Shown here: positions 7,592 through 14,345 of the stretch, in pieces
Numbering within the stretch: the first letter of the stretch is position 1
Layout: each line of letters begins with the position of its first letter
Assembly: GCA_000635535.1 (NCBI GenBank)
Contig: JFMF01000003.1
Span: 1 to 16,500, forward strand
DNA from: Prochlorococcus sp. scB243_496M6
GTDB lineage: Bacteria; Cyanobacteriota; Cyanobacteriia; PCC-6307; Cyanobiaceae
Length of the DNA stretch: 16,500 nucleotides
Direction: 5' to 3'
Made by a program: the position numbers and the translations under genes
The notes under the pieces: generated by a model
Database searches by the model: none
What the model was told of the DNA's origin: nothing
What the model saw: the letters and a program-made list of their open reading frames with translations, nothing else

Positions 7592-8704
7592 TTGAAAAAA
7601 GGATTTTCTTTACCTTTGTGGGTTGCTGGAGCTGCTAAGTCAGCATTAAATAAACTAGCAGGTTTACCATTTAAGAATCATGAACTAATAAAAATTCCTA
7701 ATGAAAAAAAAGAAATAAATATCGAGATTCATTCGGTTGGTTTACTTAAAAATGAATCGCATGCACTAGGAATTACCTTTGCAAAGTCTGGTTTAGATCT
7801 TGATATTACGCAAAACTTAGAGATATGGACAATAGCCTCTTTAGAAAAAATTTCTTTTAATAATCCTGTTCAAACAATTCCAATAAATATTATTGCAGGA
7901 TCTGGTGTAGGCATAAAAGAAGAAACATCTGAGATATGCATTTCTAATTTTGCCAAAGAAGTTTTATATGAAAATTTGTTAGATAGTATTCCTGCCGGCT
8001 TTAATTTGAAATTAGAAATTATTTTCCCAAATGGGAAGTTTTTAGCAGAAAGAACAAGTAACAAGTCATTTGGTATTGTTGATGGATTATCTATTATTGG
8101 TACTTCTGCTGAGACTTATTCGAGTGCTTCACCTGATCAGTTAGAAGAGGCTAAAAAAAATTTAGAAAAGTTAATTCAAAATGATTTTAAAGGTGAAGTT
8201 ATATTTGTTATTGGTGAAAATGGATTAAATTTGGCCAAAACTTATAATGTTAATTTGCCAATTATCAAAATTGGAAATTGGATAGGACCATTATTAGTTG
8301 ATGCTGCAATAAAAAAAGTTAAAACCGTAATTCTTTTTGGTTATCACGGTAAATTAATTAAATTAGCAGGCGGTATTTTTCATACACATAATCATTTGGC
8401 TGATGCAAGAATTGAGATTCTTGTTTATTTAGCCGTTCAAGAAAAGTTACCGCTTGAAATAATAGTTGAATTATCTCAGTTAGATAATCTTGAGAATGCA
8501 TTACAACTTCTTGAAAGATTTAATAAATCTTTAGCTGATAAATTATTCAATAATTTATCAAATACGATCGAAAAGCGTTCTCTTACTTATGTAAATAGGT
8601 ATGTAAAAACCGATATGGAAATCGCATCAATAATTTTTGATAGAAGAAGGAAAATTAGGTGGGCTGGAATTAACGGCAAAAATTATATTTCTTATTTTCA
8701 ATGA
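7592..8704 (+). CDS. cbiD: Cobalt-precorrin-5B (C1)-methyltransferase
   Basis: CbiD methylates C1 during corrin ring contraction in the oxygen-independent cobalamin pathway. The 370-residue protein shows GFSLPLWVAGAAKSAL at the start, INIIAGSGVGI near 98, FGIVDGLSIIGTSAETYSSAS near 160, VIFVIGENGL near 204 and a glycine/histidine-rich ILFGYHGKLIKLAGGIFHTH near 247. It starts with TTG at 7592. There is no ATG in frame between the upstream stop at 7559 and this codon, and the sequence before it is not CbiD-like. guaA follows 54 bp downstream on the same strand and may share its transcript. Confidence 0.9.
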   Translation: MKKGFSLPLWVAGAAKSALNKLAGLPFKNHELIKIPNEKKEINIEIHSVGLLKNESHALGITFAKSGLDLDITQNLEIWTIASLEKISFNNPVQTIPINIIAGSGVGIKEETSEICISNFAKEVLYENLLDSIPAGFNLKLEIIFPNGKFLAERTSNKSFGIVDGLSIIGTSAETYSSASPDQLEEAKKNLEKLIQNDFKGEVIFVIGENGLNLAKTYNVNLPIIKIGNWIGPLLVDAAIKKVKTVILFGYHGKLIKLAGGIFHTHNHLADARIEILVYLAVQEKLPLEIIVELSQLDNLENALQLLERFNKSLADKLFNNLSNTIEKRSLTYVNRYVKTDMEIASIIFDRRRKIRWAGINGKNYISYFQ

Positions 8705-8758
8705 GATTAATTTGTGATTCATTATGCTTTTGTAAATAAATTGAGTTAACTTTTATAC

Positions 8759-10345
8759 ATGAGTCAAATAATTTTAAAAAAAGAACGAGATCCTTCAATA
8801 TTAATCTTGGATTTCGGATCTCAATATTCTGAATTGATTGCAAGAAGAATTAGAGAAACTAATGTTTTTTCTCTTGTAGTAAGTAATTACATTTCAATTG
8901 AGGAAATTAAAAATATTAACCCTAAAGGGATTATTTTGAGTGGGGGGCCAAATTCTGTATATGAACAAAATGCGCCTAAGTGTGATGAAAAAATTTTTAA
9001 TTTAGGAATTCCTATTCTTGGCATATGCTATGGAATGCAATTAATGGTTAAAGAACTTGGAGGATCTGTTATTTCAGCTACAAAAAGAGCTGAATATGGA
9101 AGAGCACCAATTAATATAGACCAAGAATCTGACCTCCTTTCTGATGTAGAAGATAAATCTATTATGTGGATGAGTCATGGCGATTCTATTAATTGTTTGC
9201 CTGATGGATTTAATAAAATTGCTCATACCGAGAATACACTCCATGCAGCAATTTCAAATGATGTAAAGAAATTATTTGGCGTACAATTTCATCCTGAAGT
9301 CATTCATTCAGAGTTTGGGATGACGGTAATTAAAAATTTTGTTTATAAAATTTCTTGCTGTGCAGCTGATTGGACAACCGAAACTTATATAGAGGAAACT
9401 ATTCCCAGGATAAGAGAGCAAGTTGGTAATAAAAAAGTTTTGCTTGCCTTATCTGGAGGAGTGGATTCCTCAACTCTTGCTTTTCTTCTCAATAAAGCTA
9501 TTGGAAATCAGCTTACATGCATGTTTATAGACCAGGGTTTTATGAGAAAAGGTGAACCAGAATTTTTAATGAATTTTTTTGATAAGAAATTTCACATAAA
9601 AGTTGAATATATTAATGCAAGGGAAAGGTTTATTGCCAAATTAAAAGGTATTACTGATCCAGAACAAAAAAGAAAAATTATAGGTGAAGAATTTATTAGA
9701 GTATTTGAGGAAGAAAGTAATAGATTGGGACCTTTTCAGTATTTAGCCCAAGGTACTCTTTATCCTGATGTCATTGAAAGTGCTGGGACTAATATTGATC
9801 CTAAAACAGGAGAAAGAATAGCTGTAAAAATAAAGAGTCATCATAATGTGGGTGGATTGCCAAAAGATTTACAATTTAAATTAGTTGAGCCATTAAGAAA
9901 ACTTTTTAAGGATGAAGTCCGAAAAGTTGGAGCTGCTTTAGGTTTGCCGGATGAAATTATAAAAAGGCACCCATTTCCAGGTCCAGGATTAGCTATAAGA
10001 ATTTTGGGAGAGGTGAATAATGAAAAACTTGATTGTTTAAGAGATGCAGACTGGATAGTAAGAGATGAAATTAAAAAAGCAGGTCTTTACAATGATATTT
10101 GGCAAGCTTTTGCAGTATTGCTACCTGTAAAAACAGTAGGAGTTATGGGTGATAAAAGGACTTATGCATGGCCAATAGTTTTACGTTGTGTATCTAGTGA
10201 AGATGGTATGACAGCTGATTGGTCAAAAATTCCTTTTCATATTTTGGAGAGGATTGCAAATAGAATTGTAAACGAGGTAAGTTCAGTGAATCGAGTTGTT
10301 TATGATATTACAAGCAAACCTCCTGGAACTATTGAGTGGGAATAG
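8759..10345 (+). CDS. guaA: GMP synthase (glutamine-hydrolysing)
   Basis: GuaA converts XMP to GMP using ATP and glutamine. The 528-residue protein has a class I glutamine amidotransferase domain with GICYGMQ (nucleophile Cys90) and FGVQFHPEV (His178, Glu180). It then has an ATP-pyrophosphatase domain with the P-loop [10 protein letters not shown] (232-237 core) and a C-terminal dimerisation domain ending KPPGTIEWE. This fits the full family length and ending. The last six codons, TIEWE-stop, occur again at 12878-12895, which suggests that the 3' end of this gene is the insertion target of the DNA that follows. The gene itself is intact. Confidence 0.97.
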   Translation: MSQIILKKERDPSILILDFGSQYSELIARRIRETNVFSLVVSNYISIEEIKNINPKGIILSGGPNSVYEQNAPKCDEKIFNLGIPILGICYGMQLMVKELGGSVISATKRAEYGRAPINIDQESDLLSDVEDKSIMWMSHGDSINCLPDGFNKIAHTENTLHAAISNDVKKLFGVQFHPEVIHSEFGMTVIKNFVYKISCCAADWTTETYIEETIPRIREQVGNKKVLLALSGGVDSSTLAFLLNKAIGNQLTCMFIDQGFMRKGEPEFLMNFFDKKFHIKVEYINARERFIAKLKGITDPEQKRKIIGEEFIRVFEEESNRLGPFQYLAQGTLYPDVIESAGTNIDPKTGERIAVKIKSHHNVGGLPKDLQFKLVEPLRKLFKDEVRKVGAALGLPDEIIKRHPFPGPGLAIRILGEVNNEKLDCLRDADWIVRDEIKKAGLYNDIWQAFAVLLPVKTVGVMGDKRTYAWPIVLRCVSSEDGMTADWSKIPFHILERIANRIVNEVSSVNRVVYDITSKPPGTIEWE

Positions 10346-10386
10346 TCCAAGAGTAGAGATCCCAGTTATAACTTGAAAAACGTGTG

Positions 10387-10404
10387 CTCACCCGAAGATC
10401 ACCC
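10387..10404 (+). repeat. Arm-type repeat pair 1 of the left block (CTCACCC / ATCACCC, 11-bp phase)
   Basis: CTCACCC at 10387-10393 and ATCACCC at 10398-10404 start exactly 11 bp apart, one helical turn, in direct orientation. This spacing is typical of arm-type or excisionase binding sites of tyrosine-recombinase systems; the binding protein here is inferred. Confidence 0.6.
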
Positions 10405-10447
10405 GTCTTTTTGTTTGCCATTTTGCAATGGATCTGACGTGATCCTG

Positions 10448-10465
10448 CTCACCCTTGTCTCACCC
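10448..10465 (+). repeat. Arm-type repeat pair 2 of the left block (CTCACCC twice, 11-bp phase)
   Basis: CTCACCC at 10448-10454 is repeated exactly at 10459-10465, again 11 bp apart and 61 bp after the first pair. These G+C-rich heptamers stand out in DNA that is mostly A and T. Confidence 0.6.
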
Positions 10466-10514
10466 AGAGCATCATGACTGTCTCTATGGAGAAGTCGTAA
10501 ATCATATAATTTCT

Positions 10515-11513
10515 CTACAAATTTTTAGATCTAAAAATACTTCCAAAATTATATCGCCACTGCAAAGCAAAACTCATTCCAATTTTTCCGTCAAGAGGAC
10601 TTTTTAAAAATCTTACCCATTCATTATCATTCGGCATTCTTGCAAAATCTTTGTGATTATCAATTACCCAATCATTGCAACAATTTATAATAGTATCTTG
10701 TTTATTATTGGCAGATTTAATTTTTTTAAAACAATTTATTTCACTATTATTGATGTTTTCAATGTTCGTTTCTTCATTGGAATTAAAAGATTTGATGTAA
10801 GATTTCAAAATTTTTTCAATTTCTTTCTCAATTTTTTCATCGCTTTCTTGAAGTTTATCTAGCAATGCTAAAAGATTTTTACCTCTCCAATCAGATTGAT
10901 TTAAGTGCGTTAGAAATTGGATCATTTTTTTACAACTTGCCTCATCGTAATTTTCCAAAAGAAATTCTTTATTTTTTAGAGCAATAGAGCAAAGTTTTTT
11001 GTCAGCAATTTCGCTTCCTCTTAAATATTGATATTTAATAATTTGTATTCTTATTGGAGGGGGATTCTTTTTTGCTGTTTGATAATCAGTTAAAAGAATT
11101 AAGGCATCATGTTCGTTACCTAGTATTCTTTCATATGCTGAAAAAAAAGGTTCACTAGTGCAGTAGTTTTCAGAAGGGGATTTTATACCAAGATTGATGG
11201 AAGGAATATCAACTCCTTTGGCAGGATTGATTTTTAATGGATTTGTTTTTAAATCTGAGAATATGTGTTTTTCTAAAGTTCCGACTAATGTCATCTCTAT
11301 TACGCTCCCAATAGTTTTACCATCAAGATTCGACATGGATTGTCCACTTTCTAGTAATTCATACCAATCAGGTAATTCATTATTTCTACCTAATCTTTTT
11401 AATTCATCTTTTATTTCTCCAACATTTTTTCCGCTTAAATAACTATTCAATTTTGCAACAATAGACTTTAAATTATTCTTGATAAGATCTCTTAATTCTT
11501 TTTCTGATTTCAC
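10515..11513 (-). CDS. Probable type II restriction endonuclease, partner of the adjacent methyltransferase
   Basis: This 332-residue soluble protein is called mainly from context: it is translationally coupled to a C5-cytosine methyltransferase, as restriction genes often are. It starts with GTG at 11513, which overlaps the methyltransferase stop as GTGA. No canonical PD-(D/E)xK motif is obvious; the best candidate is the region from Glu73 to Lys111, including GVDIPSINLGIKSPS. Other conserved-looking parts are SEPFFSAYERILGNEHDALILLTDY (about 120-143), NQSDWRGKN (205-213) and the basic C-terminus ALQWRYNFGSIFRSK. An Asn/Glu-rich, low-complexity linker lies at about 243-275. Target sequence unknown. 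Its stop codon falls within the last motif of the left att-like block. Confidence 0.65.
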   Translation of the reverse strand: MKSEKELRDLIKNNLKSIVAKLNSYLSGKNVGEIKDELKRLGRNNELPDWYELLESGQSMSNLDGKTIGSVIEMTLVGTLEKHIFSDLKTNPLKINPAKGVDIPSINLGIKSPSENYCTSEPFFSAYERILGNEHDALILLTDYQTAKKNPPPIRIQIIKYQYLRGSEIADKKLCSIALKNKEFLLENYDEASCKKMIQFLTHLNQSDWRGKNLLALLDKLQESDEKIEKEIEKILKSYIKSFNSNEETNIENINNSEINCFKKIKSANNKQDTIINCCNDWVIDNHKDFARMPNDNEWVRFLKSPLDGKIGMSFALQWRYNFGSIFRSKNL

Positions 11514-12646
11514 AATAGACTTAGTTGTTTTGTGATTTCTTCCAGATTAACTCCATTTTGTGAAATAATTTGGTTTATTGCCCATTTTGCCAATTGGGGA
11601 GGCACCGCGTTTCCATATAGAGAATATTGTCGATAAATAGATGCTGCAGAGCAGTGATGATCGGGAAATCCTTGAATGCGTGCGTATTCAACATTAGTAA
11701 GACGTCTGTAAGAGTTACCAATTTTGTACCTTTCATAATGTCTGCTTGTAGTACATGTCAATGTAGGAGCGATACCCTCGCTTCCGAATATTGTATAACC
11801 CATTCTTGCTCCTCCTTTTTGGTTATATAAAATTTGTACGCCATTTACAAATTTATTCACTAAAGAACTATTTTCGATTCTCTTTAAAGTATCTGAAGTA
11901 AAATAAAAACTTTCGTCTGGATTTTTTTCTAATATTTCTTTTAATCTCTTTCTTGATTTAATTGATGAAAATGTTTTCACTTTTGCGTGAAAGAATTTTC
12001 CATTTTTTGCGATTCCCCAAGGAAAAAATTGCTTTGTATGTTCTTCAATATTTTGCCAAAGTTTATTGTTAGTAATGTTTGATATTAAGTTTGGTCGTAA
12101 ATCCAGCAAATCCTCTTTATTGCATAAGTATGAAAAATTTGCATTAGTTTTTCTTCCAGTGATTACTATTCTCTCTCTAGATTGAGGTAATCCAAAATTG
12201 ACTGCATCTAGTATTCTCCATTCGATTATGTAATCTAGTTGAGAAAGGGTTTTTAAAATGACTGCGAAGTGTCTGCCATTTTCCATTGATAATAATCTTT
12301 TTACATTTTCTAGTACAAAAAATCTTGGTTGCTTTTTTTTAAGAATTTGATTGATTGATTCAAATAAAGTTCCCCTAGTATCATTAATTCCAAGTTTCTT
12401 TCCAGCACTGGAAAATGGTTGACAGGGAAATCCTGCAGTAAGTAGATCATGATCTGGAATGTCTTCATAAACTTTGTTTATATCATCATTAATATGATTT
12501 TTTGATCCAAAATTTTGTACATAAACTTTTGATGCTAATTTATCAATCTCATTACTCCAAATAGTTTCAATACCTAATTCGTCACATCCAATACGAAATC
12601 CACCTATCCCACAAAATAATTCTACTGTTTGAGAGTCAATTCTCAT
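11510..12646 (-). CDS. DNA (cytosine-5)-methyltransferase of a type II restriction-modification system
   Basis: This 378-residue enzyme transfers a methyl group from SAM to C5 of cytosine, protecting host DNA from the partner nuclease. Motifs occur in family order: I, ELFCGIGGFRIG (9-20); IV, GFPCQPFSSAG with catalytic Cys75; VI, ENV (113-115); VIII, QSRERIVITGR (155-165). A target-recognition region follows at about 210-310 (including GGARMGYTIFGSEGIAPTL), then motif IX RRLTNVEYARIQGFPD (314-329) and X, YGNAVPP (344-350). All catalytic residues are present, so it should be active. It precedes the endonuclease on one transcript, an order that lets protection come first. The recognised DNA sequence cannot be deduced. 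Confidence 0.93.
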   Translation of the reverse strand: MRIDSQTVELFCGIGGFRIGCDELGIETIWSNEIDKLASKVYVQNFGSKNHINDDINKVYEDIPDHDLLTAGFPCQPFSSAGKKLGINDTRGTLFESINQILKKKQPRFFVLENVKRLLSMENGRHFAVILKTLSQLDYIIEWRILDAVNFGLPQSRERIVITGRKTNANFSYLCNKEDLLDLRPNLISNITNNKLWQNIEEHTKQFFPWGIAKNGKFFHAKVKTFSSIKSRKRLKEILEKNPDESFYFTSDTLKRIENSSLVNKFVNGVQILYNQKGGARMGYTIFGSEGIAPTLTCTTSRHYERYKIGNSYRRLTNVEYARIQGFPDHHCSAASIYRQYSLYGNAVPPQLAKWAINQIISQNGVNLEEITKQLSLL

Positions 12647-12661
12647 TTTATATATAGCGTT

Positions 12662-12667
12662 AGTATA
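12662..12667 (-). promoter_or_regulatory. Candidate -10 box for the methyltransferase-endonuclease pair
   Basis: Read on the minus strand, TATACT at 12667-12662 lies 15 bp upstream of the methyltransferase ATG at 12646, inside the small palindrome GTATAC. No good -35 box is visible. A palindrome here could also serve autoregulation, as some C5 methyltransferases repress their own promoter, but that is speculation. Confidence 0.3.
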
Positions 12668-12787
12668 CTTTTTTAAAAAAAGGTTTCATTAAAATTTCTT
12701 GAATGGTCATATTAAAAAAACCTTAGATGATTTCTTTAAAATAGTTTCGTATTTTATATAGTGCATATTTTTTTGTCAGGTTTCAGT

Positions 12788-12805
12788 CTCACCTCATGCT
12801 CACCC
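12788..12805 (+). repeat. Arm-type repeat pair at the right end of the cassette (CTCACCT / CTCACCC, 11-bp phase)
   Basis: CTCACCT at 12788-12794 and CTCACCC at 12799-12805 are 11 bp apart and match the heptamers at the cassette's left end, not the TTTCACGT type found just to the right of the next core. This ties 10345-12895 together as one element with matching ends. Confidence 0.55.
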
Positions 12806-12877
12806 AATAAAAGTCTGTTAGTATATCCCCAAGCATCCATTGCAATAACTGATGTTTTCTTTTTTTTTACAACTAGA

Positions 12878-12895
12878 ACCATTGAGTGGGAGTAA
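12878..12895 (+). pseudogene. guaA: Remnant of a guaA 3' end (TIEWE-stop)
   Basis: ACC ATT GAG TGG GAG TAA repeats the last six codons of guaA (ACT ATT GAG TGG GAA TAG). All three base differences from the intact gene in these codons are synonymous, including the stop. The sequence before it (a T-rich run, then AACTAG) is not guaA. It fits an attachment core displaced from guaA by the cassette insertion. Confidence 0.7.
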
Positions 12896-12933
12896 AAAAT
12901 CTTTAACAACCTTGTTATAGACTGAAAAAAAGG

Positions 12934-12952
12934 TTTCACGTAGGTTTCACGT
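12934..12952 (+). repeat. Arm-type repeat pair 1 of the right block (TTTCACGT twice, 11-bp phase)
   Basis: TTTCACGT occurs at 12934-12941 and 12945-12952 with identical AGG spacers before each, 11 bp apart. It occupies the same relative place as the CTCACCC pair at 10387-10404 but has a different heptamer end. Confidence 0.65.
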
Positions 12953-12991
12953 GAATTAGTAACTTATTTGCAATGCTTTTTGATCAGTAGT

Positions 12992-13010
12992 TTTCACGTA
13001 GGTTTCACGT
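12992..13010 (+). repeat. Arm-type repeat pair 2 of the right block (TTTCACGT twice, 11-bp phase)
   Basis: TTTCACGT at 12992-12999 and 13003-13010 repeats the first pair 58 bp downstream, the same layout as the two pairs beside guaA (61 bp). Confidence 0.65.
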
Positions 13011-13228
13011 CAAGGTAAAAGTCTATCTCTGTAGAGAAATCTTATAAAAATAATTTTCTCTACGGTGAATAATCTTCCAAGCTAAATTAATAATTTCTTG
13101 TATTACATCTATACAGAAACTGCTAATGATTAGAATTTTTTTGAGATTTTTCTTTGAAATTACTTGTCTTTATTGATTTTTGTTTATAAAAATGTAGTTA
13201 TCGGCACAAATTTTAGAACTTTAATATT

Positions 13229-14341
13229 TTGGGATCAAATACAGTAAAAACCTTACATAAGGAAAAATCATATTCTTTTTCAAGAATAGGACCTGATATT
13301 TATGGCTCCACTCATCCTCAGAATTTATTATCTGAAATAAAGGAAAGAGCGGAATTTTTATATGAGTTATTGGACAGGCATGTAATTTCCATAGACCCCT
13401 TCAGTAAAGATTGTCTTCTACAACTTTTCAGGCTGGCGGCAAAATTTGAAAGTAATCCAAACAGATATATTTCCCATAACAGTCCCCTCAAAGGAAAGAT
13501 ACTCATAAATGCCTTCTATGAACCAAGCACCAGAACAAGGCTATCGTTTGATAGCGCATGGCACAGGCTGGGTGGGGATTCAATAAATATCACCGATAAA
13601 AGTTCCACTGGAATTGCCAAGGGAGAGACCCATCTGGATATTGCTCATATGTTTAATAATTATGGTGACTGCGTTGTCCTCAGAGAAAGTGACAATGAGG
13701 CGATCTTTGAAATGACAAAATCATTGAGAATTCCAATAATCAATGCCGGTAACGGAATCGATGAACATCCCACTCAAGCTATGTCTGATCTTTATACGAT
13801 TTTTAAATGGAGACCGCATCTGGTTAACAAATCAATTGATGATAGTGAAAAAATAACCATTGGTATCATCGGAGTTCCATCACGAATGAGAACAGTCAGA
13901 TCTCTTCTGAAATTATTCTGCAAGTTTCCATATTTCATAAAAAAAATTATTGTCATTTACGATGACAAATCCATAGATCAGAACGATCTATTTGATGAAG
14001 GCCAGCTGGAACAACTTATTGAATCTGATCTAAAGATTGAGCTGGAGACGGATATGCAAAAAGTATTGCCTTCCCTGGACGTTACCTATATAAATGCAAT
14101 TGCATGGGTTGGAGAAAATTATGAGGTTCATGGAAGTTCATTTAAATTGCACAGTGAATTGCCATTTAAAAAAGATTCCATAATATTGCATCCACTTGCT
14201 CGAGGACCTGAATTGTCAACATCATTAGATCAGACCTCAAAAAATTGGTATTTTGCTCAGGCAAGAGGAGCGGTATTTGTAAGAATGGCATTACTTACCT
14301 GTTTGATGGATAGAACAACAAGAGTGATGGATGTCGTTTAA
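13229..14341 (+). CDS. Aspartate-carbamoyltransferase-like protein in a putative second guaA-linked element
   Basis: This 370-residue protein has the aspartate/ornithine carbamoyltransferase fold signatures. They are the carbamoyl-phosphate loop FYEPSTRTRLSF (97-107), an active-site SSTGIAKGET with Lys131, HPTQAMSDLYTIF (180-192), RMRTVRSL (219-226) and HPLARGPEL (321-329), where pyrimidine-pathway enzymes have HPLPR. It is longer than typical PyrB (about 310-340), with about 50 extra N-terminal residues. HPLxR favours the aspartate type over ornithine, but the Pro-to-Ala change suggests an altered acceptor. The start is TTG at 13229; later starts are possible because ATGs are absent until well inside. 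The amidotransferase gene follows after 4 bp, so the two are likely co-transcribed. A role in pyrimidine synthesis is unlikely, since a core pyrB would be expected elsewhere. Confidence 0.82.
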   Translation: MGSNTVKTLHKEKSYSFSRIGPDIYGSTHPQNLLSEIKERAEFLYELLDRHVISIDPFSKDCLLQLFRLAAKFESNPNRYISHNSPLKGKILINAFYEPSTRTRLSFDSAWHRLGGDSINITDKSSTGIAKGETHLDIAHMFNNYGDCVVLRESDNEAIFEMTKSLRIPIINAGNGIDEHPTQAMSDLYTIFKWRPHLVNKSIDDSEKITIGIIGVPSRMRTVRSLLKLFCKFPYFIKKIIVIYDDKSIDQNDLFDEGQLEQLIESDLKIELETDMQKVLPSLDVTYINAIAWVGENYEVHGSSFKLHSELPFKKDSIILHPLARGPELSTSLDQTSKNWYFAQARGAVFVRMALLTCLMDRTTRVMDVV

Positions 14342-14345
14342 CTAG

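Larger units (their letters stand above)
10326..10518. repeat. Left copy of a ~190-bp attachment-like block overlapping the guaA 3' end
   Basis: This block shares a colinear series of motifs with 12876-13063. They are the guaA terminus (17 of 19 bases equal), GTTATAACTTGAAAAA at 10365-10380, two pairs of 11-bp-spaced TCAC repeats, TTTGCAATG at 10422-10430, and TCTCT / GGAGA / TCTCTAC at 10481-10518. The offset to the other copy drifts only from 2550 to 2544. I interpret it as an attL/attR-like junction. The region between guaA and the convergent endonuclease gene is otherwise non-coding. The last motif overlaps the endonuclease stop codon. Confidence 0.75.
12647..12875. other. Non-coding right end of the restriction-modification cassette
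   Basis: This stretch holds the methyltransferase promoter region, A/T runs, a 7-bp inverted repeat AAGGTTT...AAACCTT around 12681-12724, a CTCACC repeat pair at 12788-12805, and ATTGCAAT near 12839, which echoes the TTTGCAATG of the att-like blocks. No convincing gene is present. Confidence 0.5.
10345..12895. mobile_element. Putative integrase-less cassette at guaA carrying a restriction-modification system
   Basis: A segment of about 2.55 kb lies between the guaA stop and a second copy of the guaA terminus. Its only genes are the methyltransferase and endonuclease, both on the minus strand. CTCACCC-type repeat pairs occur near both ends (10387-10465 and 12788-12805). No recombinase gene is present, so the element would need one supplied in trans or from a neighbouring element. 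The boundaries are approximate because the exact crossover inside the 19-bp shared core cannot be fixed. Confidence 0.6.
12876..13063. repeat. Right copy of the ~190-bp attachment-like block
   Basis: The motifs follow the order of the guaA-proximal copy: guaA terminus, GTTATAGACTGAAAAAA (12914-12930), TTTCACGT pairs at 12934-12952 and 12992-13010, TTTGCAATG (12967-12975), and TCTCT / AGAGA / TCTCTAC (13026-13063). Here the last part can also form a 9-bp stem, GTAGAGAAA (13031-13039) with TTTCTCTAC (13055-13063). The remaining stretch to 13228 is AT-rich with no visible gene or clear promoter. Confidence 0.72.

Noticed and set aside
10346..10514. tRNA gene or tRNA fragment as the integration target
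   Set aside because: No cloverleaf, anticodon stem or CCA-end pattern could be found near either block. The shared core is the guaA coding end.
12754..12939. 61-codon minus-strand reading frame between the methyltransferase and the carbamoyltransferase
   Set aside because: It spans the guaA remnant and repeat motifs, has no recognisable protein pattern and contains a Lys run from the T tract. It is better explained as att-like non-coding DNA.
10387..13010. CRISPR-like array from the recurring TCAC motifs
   Set aside because: The units are 7-8 bp at 11-bp phase in isolated pairs, with no 25-40 bp repeats, no uniform spacers and no cas genes.
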